A stretch of 64,000 bases of DNA from positions 68,653,806 to 68,717,805 of the forward strand of contig CM074179.1 in the NCBI GenBank assembly GCA_037179385.1. The letters run 5' to 3'. Positions 1 through 12,698 of the stretch are shown here, one piece after another. The notes beneath the pieces are model-generated. The model did not search any database, was not told where the DNA came from, and was given only the letters and a program-made list of their open reading frames with translations. The stretch comes from Holothuria scabra (lineage: Eukaryota > Echinodermata > Holothuroidea > Aspidochirotida > Holothuriidae). Position 1 is the stretch's first letter; each line of letters opens with the position of its first letter. The translations under genes were made by a program, and so were the position numbers.

Positions 1-56
1 AAATCCCTGGACCAATGATGTAAATGGTCTGAGGGCCTTGAGGTTGGTCACGTACT

Positions 57-155
57 GTCCTTCAGTGGACGTAATAGCCTCCCCGGGAAGCAGTTAAAGT
101 TTCGTTTCGCCGTACGGCCCTTTGTGAGAGGGTCGGGAGGATTTTAGAAAAAAAA
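57..155. repeat. Diverged direct repeat, copy 1
   Basis: This stretch and 657-755 can be aligned by eye over about 100 bp. Shared blocks include GTGGACGTA, GAAGCAGTT, the ACGGCYCTTTG word and GGGAGGA followed by an A-run. The copies lie 600 bp apart in the same orientation. They could be remnants of two terminal repeats or of one dispersed family. No TG...CA ends or coding motifs were seen, so no class is assigned. Confidence 0.5.
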
Positions 156-656
156 AAGAAATTTAGTAGGACTTTTAAATGCATCCGGTGGTGGAGCTTA
201 TTAACGCGTGGGGAAAATGAGGTTACCCTTTTTCAAAACTGCTTCCGGGGAGCCCTTGGGCAAGAAGCACTTTATATTTATTGGCCCAGTTCAGTTACGT
301 TTGATTTCCCCGAAGAGTGTGGTCATTCCCGATCCATCGCTGGGCTCGTTAGAGCTCTATGGGAGGTTTTGTTTTCGTTACTTCTAAATATTTGTTCAGA
401 GTTATACCGTGGAATAACTGTTAATAGTGATTTAAACATAACTAGTTTCCTCACCCCCACCCCACCCCCACCCCCCATCCCCCACAGAAGCCGTGTAGGA
501 GCTGGAGAAGCCTCGCTGGTCGAAAGATTCAATCTGGTATTCTGGGCGGTGTTGGTGGTTTTGTTAGGGTGTTCACGTCCGGTTTTTCTGTTGCGGGCCA
601 CATGGAGTGATGCTTTTCGCCGGTCCGGCCGTGTCCGTTTAAGCACGTAAAAGCCC

Positions 657-755
657 GTCCGGTGGACGTATTAGCTTCTTCGCGAAGCAGTTTTAAGTTT
701 GCTTTTGACGAACGGCTCTTTGCTCGAGGGTTGGGAGGACTTGAGGAAAAATATT
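657..755. repeat. Diverged direct repeat, copy 2
   Basis: Second copy of the 57-155 repeat, in the same orientation. The 500 bp between the copies holds a C-rich tract (about 452-482) and GC-richer sequence than the surroundings. Short ORFs across it show no recognisable domain. Confidence 0.5.
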
Positions 756-944
756 TGATTGCATTTACAAACAAAGAGTGCTTAAGTCTTTTAGGTCACT
801 GTATCCGGTTAATAGAACTGTTAGAAATACAGTAAATTATTTCTAATGATGTCCATCTTACAGTTACTGCATTACGTGAGACTGTTAAAATTATAGTATT
901 CTTAATGGAAGAAAATTTTATGGCACACTTCGTTATACTGTACA

Positions 945-1310
945 TGATGAAACGTTCCTCCTTACTTTTTGTTACATTCTCCTTCCTTGCTTGATTTCCT
1001 CTTATCGCCTCAGGGAGGAAATGAAGCTCACTGCACCCACACTTGATATGGTCACATTTCACGTCTGATTAATTGACAGTAACAGATATATTAAAATACA
1101 CAAAAGTTACGTAACATTTGAAGTTAGCCAGCAGGTTAATCAAGCATGTGTTGATTGATTTTCATGCGGCGTGAACACAATGCCAGCTCAGCTCGGTTTA
1201 GGGCATAAATCGTGTGACAAACTTAATTATCAGTTACACCCCACATCGCCTTTGATCTACTGGGGTATCTATGTTGCCTTTCTAATGAAGAAACGTCACG
1301 GCATGAAAAA
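945..1310. repeat. Dispersed repeat family A, copy 1
   Basis: Aligns with 5610-5998 in the same orientation. Shared landmarks in order are TATCGCYTCAGGGAGGAA, ACACTTGATAT, AATTGACAGTAAC, GTTACGTAA, TCAAGCATGTGTT, GCCTTTGATCTACTGGG and GGTCACGG-like words. The copies differ by many substitutions and indels. The family is unidentified and non-coding as far as I can see. Confidence 0.65.
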
Positions 1311-1437
1311 TTTACTGCAAATAACTCGGGACTCAGTAATTAACTGTAAAGTTTACAAGAAGTTTTACACTGTGCATCTATTTCTCTGGAACAAGAAAAA
1401 GGACTAATTTTTTTAATTTTACAGTGTGTTGAATAAC

Positions 1438-1612
1438 CAGTGGCATAGCCACGGAATGATTTGGGGGGCTAGAACCCCCCCCCCCCCACACCAACCTTGA
1501 AATGCAAAAAAAAAAAAAAACCTAGAATAGCGGTTTCTGTCTCTCAATCCTTAGACTTTCCCCTCATGTCGTGCCCAATGCATCCCCATGACAACACCTT
1601 TGCTACGCTAGT
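1438..1612. mobile_element. Short hAT-like non-autonomous element (tentative)
   Basis: Begins CAGTGGCATAGCC and ends near GCTACGCTAGTG, a mutated form of the matching inverted end GCTACGCCACTG. CAGTGGCRTAGC termini recur several times in this window at hAT-like elements. A 13-C tract sits inside, as at the other copies. No convincing 8-bp target duplication is visible, so the right end is uncertain. Confidence 0.4.
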
Positions 1613-2434
1613 GATGATTATCATGGAATGAGAACATGAATTCCTTCTTGAAGCACGTGATAAGTACTAAAGAGTTTTGATTATCCCAACGGTCAGCCAT
1701 TACACTGTAAAGTCACGAGGCTGTTATTGAATGGAGACAGAGAGCTTTGAAATGTAATTTACGCCGTCAAAGCAACTCGGTATTCTGTCTTTTGTATCGT
1801 TCTTCCCACTTCTAATGTGCTCGTACGGGATTAGTAAGAAGACACAAAAAGGCATCCGTTATCTGCTATGGTTAGAGTTTTTGCACTGCCATGCCAATCA
1901 TTGCCAGTCGTCAGGTAACTCAAAGGGAAATTCGGTCTTTCGAAGCTCGGATACAGGTATGGAAAAACATCAGATCGCTCGTATGTCGATATCTAAACAG
2001 GAATTTACATCTGGCCATTTCTGGAAACTGTGGAAATGTGTAATAGCGTTGTCAAAGTATTACAATTTAACCCTGACAGCTTATCTGCATGTTATATACC
2101 TTCTAGAGTGAAGAAACAATTCAATCCGTTTATTTCAGTTAAACAGTTGTTTCGAGTTTGATTGCATCTGCTGTTGGCGGTACAGTCCTACTTATCAAAT
2201 TGAAGTCTGTTCCGCATGAGCCACTTGTCTAAGAATTAGTAGGCTTGCGTGAGATGGTGATCCAGGAAGCGGTTGGCCATGGAGGGTTGTGGCGAGTAAA
2301 GGAAAGAAATTCATTTGCACCAATTATTCAACTTATCTTCATTCCTTTAAGTCGGTCTTAAAGTTTTAGCATAAATTAAAACTTCCGTTGCGTCTCCTTC
2401 AAAAAAAAAACAGATCCCTGGTAAAACATTTCCA
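1613..2434. other. No recognisable feature
   Basis: AT-rich sequence. The only ORF of note (1815-2111, 98 codons) has no recognisable motif and no supporting context. Confidence 0.5.
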
Positions 2435-2436
2435 TT

Positions 2437-2505
2437 AAAATTTACAGTAAATTATACTGGCAACTGTGAGCTGCCAGTTAACTTTTACGGTAAACTTTAC
2501 AGTAT
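2437..2505. repeat. Foldback (palindromic) repeat
   Basis: The core ACTGGCA...TGCCAGT is flanked on both sides by ACAGTAAAYT and its approximate inverse (GGTAAACTTTACAGTA). The whole can fold into an imperfect hairpin. Similar ACAGTAAA words follow to about 2650. This resembles a MITE remnant, but I see no target duplication. Confidence 0.45.
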
Positions 2506-2650
2506 CACGCAGTGTACCGTACAATTAATTTCACATTAAGAATCCTGCAGATCGATCTTACAGTACCTCGGAAAGTAGAAACTGTAGGACAAACGCCAAT
2601 ATTTTTAACTGTACACTGAAAAATTGCAGACAACGGATACAGTGAAATCA

Positions 2651-5609
2651 ATTAAAAACTGATTCGTGATCTCTCTCAAGTTCTGAGATTACCACTGTGG
2701 TTAGGTTGGGGTAATAATAACCAGTGCAGAGTAGATAACGCGTAATTGTATTTTTAACACCAAACATCATGGTTTTATGACATGAATAACTTCATTGCAA
2801 CTTTGGAATGCAATCAACCCTATAGGTGGTGGTATCAATAAAGAATGCATTACGCATTTTACAATAAAAATGCAGTGAAACATTGTAAGAAAAAAATACG
2901 TACTAAACAATTAAACACTCTGTAATTAACTACTTCACCTAAAAAATGTCAAACAGTACGCAAATCGACCAAACCCTGCAGTCAACAAAATTGATTAACA
3001 TTTGACCTAGTTGAGTTAGTTCCTAAGAAATATTAATCCTCCTTGAAAACGTTTTAACTGTTTTTCTTCAGTCAGATATCATCACAAATTAGTCAAAAAT
3101 GATTGACTGAAGTGTTTAGTTAATTCAGGACGCTACTTGACTATTTTCTGTATACAGTGTATAGACTTAACCAGTGCCCATGGAGGATTCATGGAGGTTA
3201 TCTTCGCTTTATTTCAAATAGAAAATAAGATGCACTCACCTGGAACACGTTTGATTTTCCCTTGTTTAGCCGTATATACGTTATTAAGCAGACATTGAGT
3301 TATAGATTGTACTGAAGATAAAAAAAAAGAAATATACTTTCTCTTACCTTTCAATAAGCAGGAAAATGAATGCACTGTACAACGCAAGTATTAGTAACAG
3401 AGAGAGCTTTTGGAGCCATGCAATTATTAACGGGTCTGCAGACTGAGACTGTACGCTCTCATCTTTTCCGTACAAAATGAGATATTACAGTGTGTCGGTT
3501 ATTAGTACAGGACAGATATAAAGTGTTTCTTACAGCTCTGTCAAGTCTTTAGACACACGAAAAAACCCACAGTACAACGCGACCGTTTGAATGAGGAAAC
3601 CCGAAAGGTGTGGAGGGTCATTTGTTAATATTCGATTTACAGTCTTGACTTGCTGAAGTCGACTTATTTATTGCCTTTATCGGTGAGAGTATCATAGAAC
3701 CGACTACACGAAAAAGACTTCACCTAAACCATCGTCCTGGATTACAACATAATGATGCAAAGGTTAAAACGGGGTCAATCTCCACCTGTTTGGGTGATAA
3801 ATTCCATGTTGTTCCTGTGCTTCGAATGGGTAAAGCAATAACTGTAAACGGAGGGTCACATGCGTCAAATCGCAGTCGGAGCTTTGTGCTCCGCACGATA
3901 ACATGTTTGAAATAGACTGAAAATTAATTCCTGATCCTTAGAGTTTTTGAGAAGGGGTATCATCGAACTTACATAGAAGCAGACTTAGAACTTGCAATTG
4001 GCTAATAAGGAAAACAGTGCGCTTGTACAGATTAATGTGTACCCTTGATTTGGTTTCATGTAAGGTTATCTTGAAGTGGGCGGTTACAAAACAACGACGC
4101 TTTCACTGAGAGTTTTTATGACATGCAAGTTATTGACTCTGATATTATGTTTACCTCCTCTTTGGTTAAGATATATTAAGAGATACTTGTTGAAGCAAAG
4201 AAATTCATAAAGGTTGTAAGATATGATAGTTTTACAATTTTCAAGACAAAAACCTGGTATAACTAATTTTCATTTGCGGCATCTCCCAAAACTCCGTTAC
4301 GTTTTACAAAATTATTATAAATCAAAATAAGAAGATAAATTAAAATAACAAGATGTTTTACCATTTACATGTTTAGCCTACGGAAAAATATGGACACTCA
4401 CAGCTTCTTTAATGCAGTCTTTTTGTGATATTTGAAATAATCCAACAAGATTTTTCAACTTTTACCTGAACTGAATGTTCTACCATATCAGTCAAAGTAG
4501 GGTGCATCACTAGGCTTAACAAATTGTTTTTAATCAGCTGTGTGAATGTGTCGCTAATTTAATGTGACTTTTAGTAATTCGTAGACATTGTACCAGACTT
4601 ACTTTCGAGCCGACAAGTCGACTATTAAAGAAGAAGAAATTTCTTATCTGACCAACGGTTGAGCTAATCTCCAACTTTATCCCTAATTAGGCTAACAAAG
4701 AATTTAATCTATGTAAGAACAACAGCCAATCAAGAAATTCCGTGTTAAATAGTGCTCATGAATTTGCTTTATAGCAATGTACATTAAAATTACTGGCAAT
4801 AACACTAACCGGATAATTGCAATATTAAAAAGCATTTTAAAGGGCAGATACTGGAATTTGTATTTGAAGAGTTCCATTTGTCAATTTAAAATTAATCAAA
4901 CTGGCAAACAAGGGCGAAACCTGCCGTATACACCATGCTTGTCAATGATAGACAACAACACAATAATAGACAATAACAAATGATTGTCCCATCATGAAAC
5001 TGCTCTCGGGTCATTCCCAATTGATCATGCATGCATAGCTACCAAGTTACGAAAAGCAAGATTCAGGTCCACCTCTGACCAGAGAGTTGTCATGGAAAGA
5101 GATCCAACGTGCAAATCTATCAGAAAATCTGTACTTCGGATTCTTTAATCTCTTTCCAGATGGCAAAACTTGATTGACATGTCCTTTTATCCCCATTGAT
5201 TTGCCATTTCTGACTTTCACATTATAATGACAACCTACTCCTTGTCAAATTGAGGTAATCCAGAAACAAAGGTCATTTTTAGCTGTTTCTCTGTAGTACG
5301 ACGTCTTTGCCGACAACTACTTACTTTCAATAAAGATTTTATGTGAAACGACTGTCACTAAACTTTTAACTACCATGAGATTTTGTTTGTCCAAGATTTC
5401 AATGAGTTGACACCTTGACACATTGTACAAGCTAACAAAACAATCACATTCTTGATAATTTTTCGCATGAGAATCAAGTATTTTCCGAGAAAGAGAATTT
5501 AAAAAATCTTTGTAACAACTATTTGAATAAAGATTAGATGCGACGACTCGCGAGGCAAGTTCAAAATTTTGATTGTTTCCTTCAATGACTGACAATGTAA
5601 AGAAAATGA
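2651..5609. other. About 3 kb without recognisable features
   Basis: AT-rich, stop-rich sequence on both strands. ORFs are 100 codons or shorter and lack family motifs. I see no tandem array, TIR pair or RNA gene here. Confidence 0.45.
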
Positions 5610-5998
5610 AGGAAATCATTTTGAGGAACTTTCCTTCTTTTTCTTGCTACATCCTTGTTTTTCCTGATTGTTCTTATCGCTTCAGGGAGGAAGTTAGGCT
5701 TACTACACACACACTTGATATAAACAGGTTTTAAATCTTGTTTAATGTTTCAAATCTTATTTAATTAATTGACAGTAACTGATCAAATACGTAAAGAGTT
5801 ACGTAATATTTGAGGTTAGCTAATATGCCAGTCAAGCATGTGTTAATTGCTCTTCACGCCATTTGAACCCAATGAAGGCACGGATCACTTGAGGGAACAA
5901 ATCATACCACAAACTCAGATAACCGTAGCACCTAACACTGCCTTTGATCTACTGGGTTGTCGAGCGTTGTTTTCTCAAGAAAAAAAAAGGTCACGGTA
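5610..5998. repeat. Dispersed repeat family A, copy 2
   Basis: Second copy of the 945-1310 repeat, in the same orientation. It carries an extra T/A-rich block (about 5728-5765) relative to copy 1, where TTTAATGTTT and TTTAATT-type words look locally duplicated. Confidence 0.65.
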
Positions 5999-7759
5999 TT
6001 ATTCGCCCACATACCATGCGACCATAGGCTAACGAGGTAGGAGACATACTGTTCCTCAAATATTATTCAGACCTGAAATTTGGACATGGATCTAGTGAAA
6101 TTCGGGCAGCTCTTTGAGTTTTACATAAAACCTTGCATACTTTTCATTTCAGATAAAGGGTTGCGTGAATTCGTCAAAACTGCAGTCCAGAAATTTTTTT
6201 AAAAATATTGAAAACAAAAAACAACATTTTCGTCAAATTATCTTCTCTAAATGGTTAAATTTTCTGGCGAAGTTTATATTTTCAGCTGCCAGATCACACT
6301 GACAGACAGACACGATTATATTGGTATACAGGTTTCAACCAAAAACCATTTCATGACGTATGATAATCTTTAGTAAAGCCACTCTCATCGACCACCTGTA
6401 CGCTGGCAATCGTGACACATATATATATGCGAGGAACCTATGTCATCACGATTTTGTAGTTTTTTAATATGAATGACATTTGTTATGGAAGTACTTAGCC
6501 TACAGTTCTGTCGACCCGACATTCGCAAAACCCCAAAGATATTAAGCAATTAATTAAGCAAAGCAATTACCCATGCAAACTTAATGAAGGGAAAGTTAAA
6601 ATAAAATGCGTGAAAATGCCTGAAATTGAGAACATTCGTATTATGTGACATGCTGATTTTATTCTTTCATTTTTTTTAACCTAAAGATGTTGGGAGTAAA
6701 ATCACTTTGGGAGTTCTAACTCATGCAGCTATATAGGCAGTTTCATAAAAATCGCTGGTCCTTGGGTTCCGGTCAGAAGTGAAAATAATCACAGCGACAG
6801 GCACAGTTCCAAGGAAGTTGTAGTATTGTGAATTTTAAGAAAAATATACTAAACATTTCATCCAAAAGTATTAGTGAACGTTATCAGTGGTCTGAACAGC
6901 AAAGAAAAGAGGCAAGGGGAAGCTTGGGAAGGTCGAGGAACGTTTTTAGTTGTGGTGCTTGCCACGCAGGTAACCGCAACTATTGTAGTCGACACAAAAG
7001 CCCAAAATTTGGAATTACAGCTCTATCCTCCAAGACGGGCGGTTCCATGGGTATGTGGTGTAATGTAATTTGTAGTGAAATCCCACCTAATTATTAACTA
7101 ACTAACATCAACACAGCCAACAGGCAGCTTAAGCAGGCCTGTTGTTTTTTCTAGAAGTTGCATAGCATTTTTTCTTATGAAAATTCTAGACCCTATTATT
7201 CAGTTGGGTTATACTTGATAGTTGTTATCAATTAATTACCAGTACAAGCTGTGAATACGCTTTGGCTTTTTTGGGAAGGGGGGGGGGTGAGTCGCAATTA
7301 CATCAGTTATTTGTAGCGCTCCGTGGTTCCTTGCAATGTGGTGCCTGTTGACAACTCTGAGATTCAATATTTACGTTGACCCATGCTCACACAATGGGTT
7401 ACGCAATCCGTTAATACAGATCAATGGGTTTATATAGTAGCCTTTTCATTCAGATATGGCATTGAGCTGTTTTTTTTTTTTCAAAGGATAGCATCAATTT
7501 ATTTTGTTCCAAAATAAGTAACAATTACTTTTGTTAATATGAAAATATAAGATGATAGTAAAATATACCACTTTCAAGAGAAGTGAATGTTTGAACCTTT
7601 TTTCTTATCAATGGGGTAATGACCAAGTACAAACGCGATATGAAAACCTTGATAATTTTACATACGAGTGTGATTCACTGTCGTAGTGTACTATAGAGCA
7701 GGATTGTACGAACTCTTGTTCTGTGCATGTTTTATGTACTGAAATGTGGCATAACTCTG
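5999..7759. other. No recognisable feature
   Basis: AT-rich sequence with an 8-G run near 7280 and a T-run near 7471. The small ORFs at 6828-7097 and 6874-7068 overlap in two frames and show no domain. They could include an exon, since CCATGG/GTATGTGG at about 7050 would be an acceptable donor, but nothing else supports it. Confidence 0.4.
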
Positions 7760-8245
7760 AAACTATATGGAGGCTGTTGGCGTTACGTTAACGAATCATG
7801 TTGCAAGCTTATCATTTATAACAATTGGTTACCGGGATTTTGCCAAAGTTATGGGATCTTTAGTCCAGGATAGTTTACTTGAGTATCTTTTAGATAATGA
7901 GTTACTTGATCTGTCACAGCATGGTTTCCTGCCAAGCAGATCTTGTGTTACTTACTTTCTGAGCTTTTCTTCACGACGTCTTTTCACCTCTTGATTCCGC
8001 GTATGGCGTTGATGTCATTAGCCTTGACTTTTCAAAGGCCTGTGATAAAGTTCCATTAGGTAGGCTAATGTTTAAACTGCGTACGTTAGGGGTTCGGGGC
8101 AATTGTGCTGATTGAATAAATTCGTGGCTTCATGGTCGATATCAAATAGTTGCTGTCAACGGTAACTTAATTCTCTCCTCAATTTTGGTCAACACAGTTC
8201 TCTCACATCTTGTGTTTATAAGTTTGCAGATGATAATAAGCTATA
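7760..8245 (+). mobile_element. Degenerate CR1-like LINE reverse transcriptase fragment
   Basis: Conceptual translation shows non-LTR reverse transcriptase motifs in changing frames: LSQHGFLPSRSCVT (about 7910-7950), VISLDFSKACDKVP (about 8015-8056), WLHGRYQ and VNGN (about 8125-8165), then KFADDNKL (about 8221-8244). Frameshifts and a stop separate them. The roughly 50 bp between the VNGN block and the FADD block is far too short for a normal palm domain, so the middle of the domain is deleted. The spacing and wording resemble the CR1/Jockey group. It is a dead fragment with no visible 5' or 3' element end. Confidence 0.8.
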
Positions 8246-8809
8246 GGAAGATTAGCTTTTTGGAAGATGACTTACTGCTGCAGAAAGAACTACTTAAGAA
8301 TAACAAGGACACACTAGAAAAGAATGAAAAAATCAATGAAAAAGAATGAAAAAAAGAAGAGAAACTACAATCTAGATAGAGTATGCATTGGCGGAAATTA
8401 TTTCGCTTTAAGTGCCTACATTCCCCCCGTCCCGCCCTTTCATTAACCAAATACTGTAAAACCTACTGCCCAGAAAACGTTCACAAGACAATATTGAAGT
8501 CGTAGCAGAACATATCGCTAACTGCTTGCCTGGCAAGCGCCGCAACTTAATATCTAGGAATCACTGAGTGGTAGCTAAGACACAACTTACTCCAACTCAA
8601 CCACGACATTTTATTTAAAAACACACTCCAACAACGACGTTATCCCGCTATTTTAACACCCAATGTCATGCATAAAATCCAGCAAACAGATCACTACAAC
8701 TGACACTAGCTCACGGCCATTTTGCAAGCCAAAACAATGGACGACGTCAAGTTTTGTTGCGGCACCGAAACTGGCCTAAACGTACGTCTTGTCTGAATAT
8801 GGACGAAGA
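8246..8809. other. No recognisable feature
   Basis: Immediately follows the LINE scrap and may contain its 3' tail. It includes an A/G-rich stretch at 8317-8360. No ORF or repeat structure could be assigned. Confidence 0.4.
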
Positions 8810-9560
8810 ATTAATACGAAAGTCAAGCAAAGTAAAGCACCATGTTTGGATCCTTGTGTAACAAAGGAACCTATGCAGTCACCTTGGCGTATGTATGTGT
8901 GTGTGTGTGTATGTGTGTGTGTATGTGACGGATTGGAATGCGAGGTATGTGGTGCGATAACTCAATAACTGAGTGATCAATTTTTTGCAAACTTGGTATG
9001 TATGTAGATGTTGTGGAGTAGATATGCCCTATTGTTTTTAGTGGAGGTCAAAGGTCACTGGTGTTCACCAGAGGCCAAAAACTGAATTTCTGTTAGTAGC
9101 TGTAACTCAGTTTCCATTGTCCAAGCAGTGGCATAATTTTAGGATAAGTTAGATTGGTAGAAGGTGAAAACGTTGGTACATTAACCAAAATAATTGGAAA
9201 GGGTCAAAAGGTCAAAAAAGTAATGTTTTATTGATATCTTGCCACTGAAACATTTTAGAGGGGCAGTGTAATATAGATTTGTGTTCGACTAAGTGAAATG
9301 CACGTGATGACCCCCTTTGACCCCACTTGACCTCATTTGACCTTTTGATCTTTGTGACTTTTTTGTGACGTCAAGATTTGTTTTGATCAGACGAACCAAA
9401 AAGGCTATTACACTACCCTCCTACGATGTTCGTTACTTGAGTTACTGACATTTAAGTGACAGGTCAGTGTGTACATGTAGGTCATATTTAGGCCTATTGC
9501 AATGCCAGGTATGCGTTGCAATTACTCAATAACCAAGTAACATAGTGGAAATTATGGAAA
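8810..9560. repeat. Dispersed repeat rich in AGGTCA/TGACCT words, with a GT microsatellite
   Basis: Contains a (GT)n tract at about 8893-8927, then many AGGTCA-like words on the plus strand (9045-9210) and TGACCY words (about 9309-9352). Two segments (about 8931-8975 and 9505-9535) share the pattern ATGCNAGGTATGYGNTGC followed by AACTCAATAAC-type words, indicating an internal duplication. No ORF. It looks like an interspersed repeat rather than a gene. Confidence 0.55.
9045..9057 (+). promoter_or_regulatory. Perfect DR1 nuclear-receptor-type motif inside a repeat
   Basis: Reads AGGTCAAAGGTCA: two AGGTCA half-sites separated by one base. This is the classic direct-repeat-1 arrangement bound by RXR/HNF4-type receptors. 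It lies within a dispersed repeat and far from any recognised gene, so function is unproven. Confidence 0.3.
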
Positions 9561-12200
9561 GTTGTCTTCGTCTTAGTAAAGTGCTCGTGAAGACTCTTTT
9601 TGTCTTTGTTCGATTGAATGGAATTTTTTAAACAAACCCAACAAAATTTCTCCAATGTAATAAGCTCTTAATTTCCAAGTCTTCGTTCCAAAGAGGGGAA
9701 ATATTTTTTGGCAAAGTCTGGTCTTGTCTTGGAGCATTAGTAGGTACACCTAGCTAGCAGGATTGAATGCGTAACCTCAAACAAAATGCAGCTGTGGCCT
9801 GTTTAAAGTTTTTGATATTGCCCATATGAAGGACAAATTCTTCAACAGACACTCCAACTTTTTAATGGCCCTTACAAATGCCAAATTTCTTTCAAAAATT
9901 TTGATTTTTTTTCTCTCAAGTAAACTCAAGGTTTTTAAGTGTTTGCTGGTGAAATAGATTACGGTAAAAGAAAAGTAAAATATACGACATTACATAAAAA
10001 TAGCAGTCTGAAATGGTGTTAGGGGATCGAACGAATGGGTACTAAACAACGTGTCAATTTCTGCAGCATTTCACTCTTTAACATTTTTAATTGCTAAACA
10101 TTTAGTGCTTAATAGTTTACAAAATGAGAAATGTTACACAGTGAAAGACAAATGAGTGTTTAACTGCTTAACAATTTCTTCAGAGTAGGCTATAGAGTAA
10201 ATAGCTAAATAACTAAATAGCTAACTTTTTCGAGCTATATAGTCAGAAAGACCAATTGTACACAATAATATTATGCAAAAACACCAACTCCTTGTTCTAA
10301 TCGATCCCTTCACCTTATCGAACACTTGACCAAATCCTATTCACTTTACCTCTACTTCTGCTGATATTTTATTCCTTTTCCTCTTATCTTACATTAGGTT
10401 CTACATTTGAAGGCCTAACCAGATAAACAGAACCTCACAAAAGCGTATCCGTCATGTATATCGTTAGTACTAATAGGACGAAAACTATGAAATTTCTTAC
10501 TTTTAAGTCCAGTAAACACATATATTAATGCAAGACACAAAACAAGATAAACTTGCAACCAGCAGTGACAGCTTTGGTTGTGGAGCCCCTAAAGAGGAAT
10601 TTTAATATTGCACGCTCTCATCTAATCCTTGTCAAAAGATATACCTCAGTGTGCTACAAAGATTTAAACATTTAGCAAACGTTTCGCTGAGTCTTCTATA
10701 AGTCTTGAAACTACAAATTCGACCTACACTGCTTGAAAAACATAGGAAAAAGATAAACCTCGAAAGATGTTTAAAGTAACCTGGTAATCATATTCCAATG
10801 AAAATCCACCTCGTTAAAGTTGATCTGGTTTCGCTAATCAGTAACATTAGAAACTGTAAAATAAAATAGGTCAGTATCTTTGCGTAGCTTAAACCGTATA
10901 TAGTACATGAGATGTGTTATTGCTCTGAATGTTTACATACTAGGTTAGAGAGGTCAAGTTGAAGTCAGTTTGCACCTGTTTAGTCGGCATGATATGTAAT
11001 TACCTGTGGAAAGGAAATAACCGTAATTAAGAGAAGGCAATCCATCGGCACAGGAGTGATGACTACAAGCATCATGTTTAAGGTGAACTCCCTGGGAACA
11101 TCCTGACCCAGTATAGGATCAGGTGAATTGAAAAGACAGGCTGTACTACAACATTTTGAAACCATGCAACCCACTTACTGATATAATTATTTAGTTATAG
11201 AAACAGACAGCACGGCGAGACAAGCCAGGCATGATTTAACACTAAATTTAATTTAAGACATGTGTAAATCTGTGAGTGTTCACTATTTGTAGTTCTGGGT
11301 TATCTTGGGTTGGACATAATCAAACGACAACTGCAACTTACATTTGCTTGTGTTTCTGATTCGTACAGAGTCGGCAACTGCTTATTGCATGGAATTGTAA
11401 CCAAATATATACTTTTCGAAAATTTGAAATCGGCAAGATTTGATTAAAGTGACAGCTTAATTTCCTATGTCTTTAAGCATTGAGTCATCTAACTTCTTTT
11501 TAACCACCCACCATCTACCCTCCAATAGAACTTTATCCAAGGAGTTCCCTGATCTATCCGACACTAATAATTAGGCTATTGACAAATATCATACTCCCAA
11601 AAGTATACTATATTTTTAATCAAGCTAGGGATAGCAATTCAGCGTCACTTAACCGTATACGGTTTAAAGACCACCACTATGTTTAACAAAATGTTATAAG
11701 TTGAGGTGTGCAACCACATCTAACCTTACCTCAACTAACCAAACCTGCATTAGGTATCATTACTAATTTTCAGACTGAGTGATCATTACAATTTAAGAAC
11801 TTCTTTAGAATTAGAACCGGCCATTAAACTGGGCCATAGATGTTCTTGTAATTGTATTATGGTGTGCCAGAGGGGACTTTTGACTTGCGAAGGCATTCTG
11901 AAAAGTGCCCATCAAAGAAAAACCTCACCTATCTCTTTTCGGTAAAAACGTTATCATTTCACAAAAAAGTAGAAGACGAGAAAAGCTATAGGGAATAATT
12001 TCAATGAATTTAAAAAAAGCACTACACCCCTAAGGCTACCTCTTATAATAAAATGATCATTTCGACGTGCTTCGCATGTCTCATTTTTTGAGGGGGGGGG
12101 GTCCTATTTTCTTCCGTTTGTTTAGGACCTGAATCAAGCATCAAATATTGATATTTAGTTGATGTTTCAAAATAATCCATAACAACCGCTCATGACATAA
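9561..12200. other. No recognisable feature
   Basis: AT-rich sequence with many stops on both strands. On the minus strand near 11000 a pyrimidine tract plus CAG/GTAATTAC could act as a splice signal, but the adjacent 64-codon ORF (10980-11174) has no recognisable domain. A 9-G run lies near 12093. Confidence 0.4.
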
Positions 12201-12698
12201 TTAAAAGGACTAATCATCTCACCCCAAACTACAAGCCTTGTAGGGGTTTACCAAAATTCACAGTTAGCTCAGCTCTTTGATTGAAATCTCATTCAAACAA
12301 TGCAGAGTACCAAAGCTTAAACTACACCCCGAACTGTAATGCCAAAGCTTTGGTTACAGACATTGAGTTCATCTATACTCTGATTTCATCTATACTCACC
12401 ATGAATCAAAAAACTGAGATTGTGTCTTGAGTCTTGATTAGGATGAATTTAAACAAATGTGAAGGGACTTAAACGGAAATATTGCGTTTGTTTTGCAAAA
12501 AAACTAATCCTTTCAAAACAATTTCTATTGACACAGGGAGATGTTTCATACAAAACAATGGAGTGTGGCAGCATTCGTTTCAAAATTAGTTCTTCTTTCA
12601 TATGGAATTTTGAAGCGATGTAACAAATGCCGGGGTTCTTATTAAGATTGATTTGTACGAGAATTGGTGCTGTTGGTGTGAAAGAAATATTCCTTTCA
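12201..12698 (+). mobile_element. TTAA-flanked MITE family B, copy with internal insertion
   Basis: Starts TTAAAAGGACTAATCATCTC followed by ACCCCAAACTAC, and follows the copy at 23162-23465 through TTGATTGAAATCTCATT, CAAAGCTT and GAGATTGTGTCTTGAG to about 12475. The family's 3' end (GAGAATTGGTGCTGTTGGTGTGA) resumes only at about 12655, so roughly 175 bp of unrelated sequence interrupts it. The right TTAA has decayed. Confidence 0.65.
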
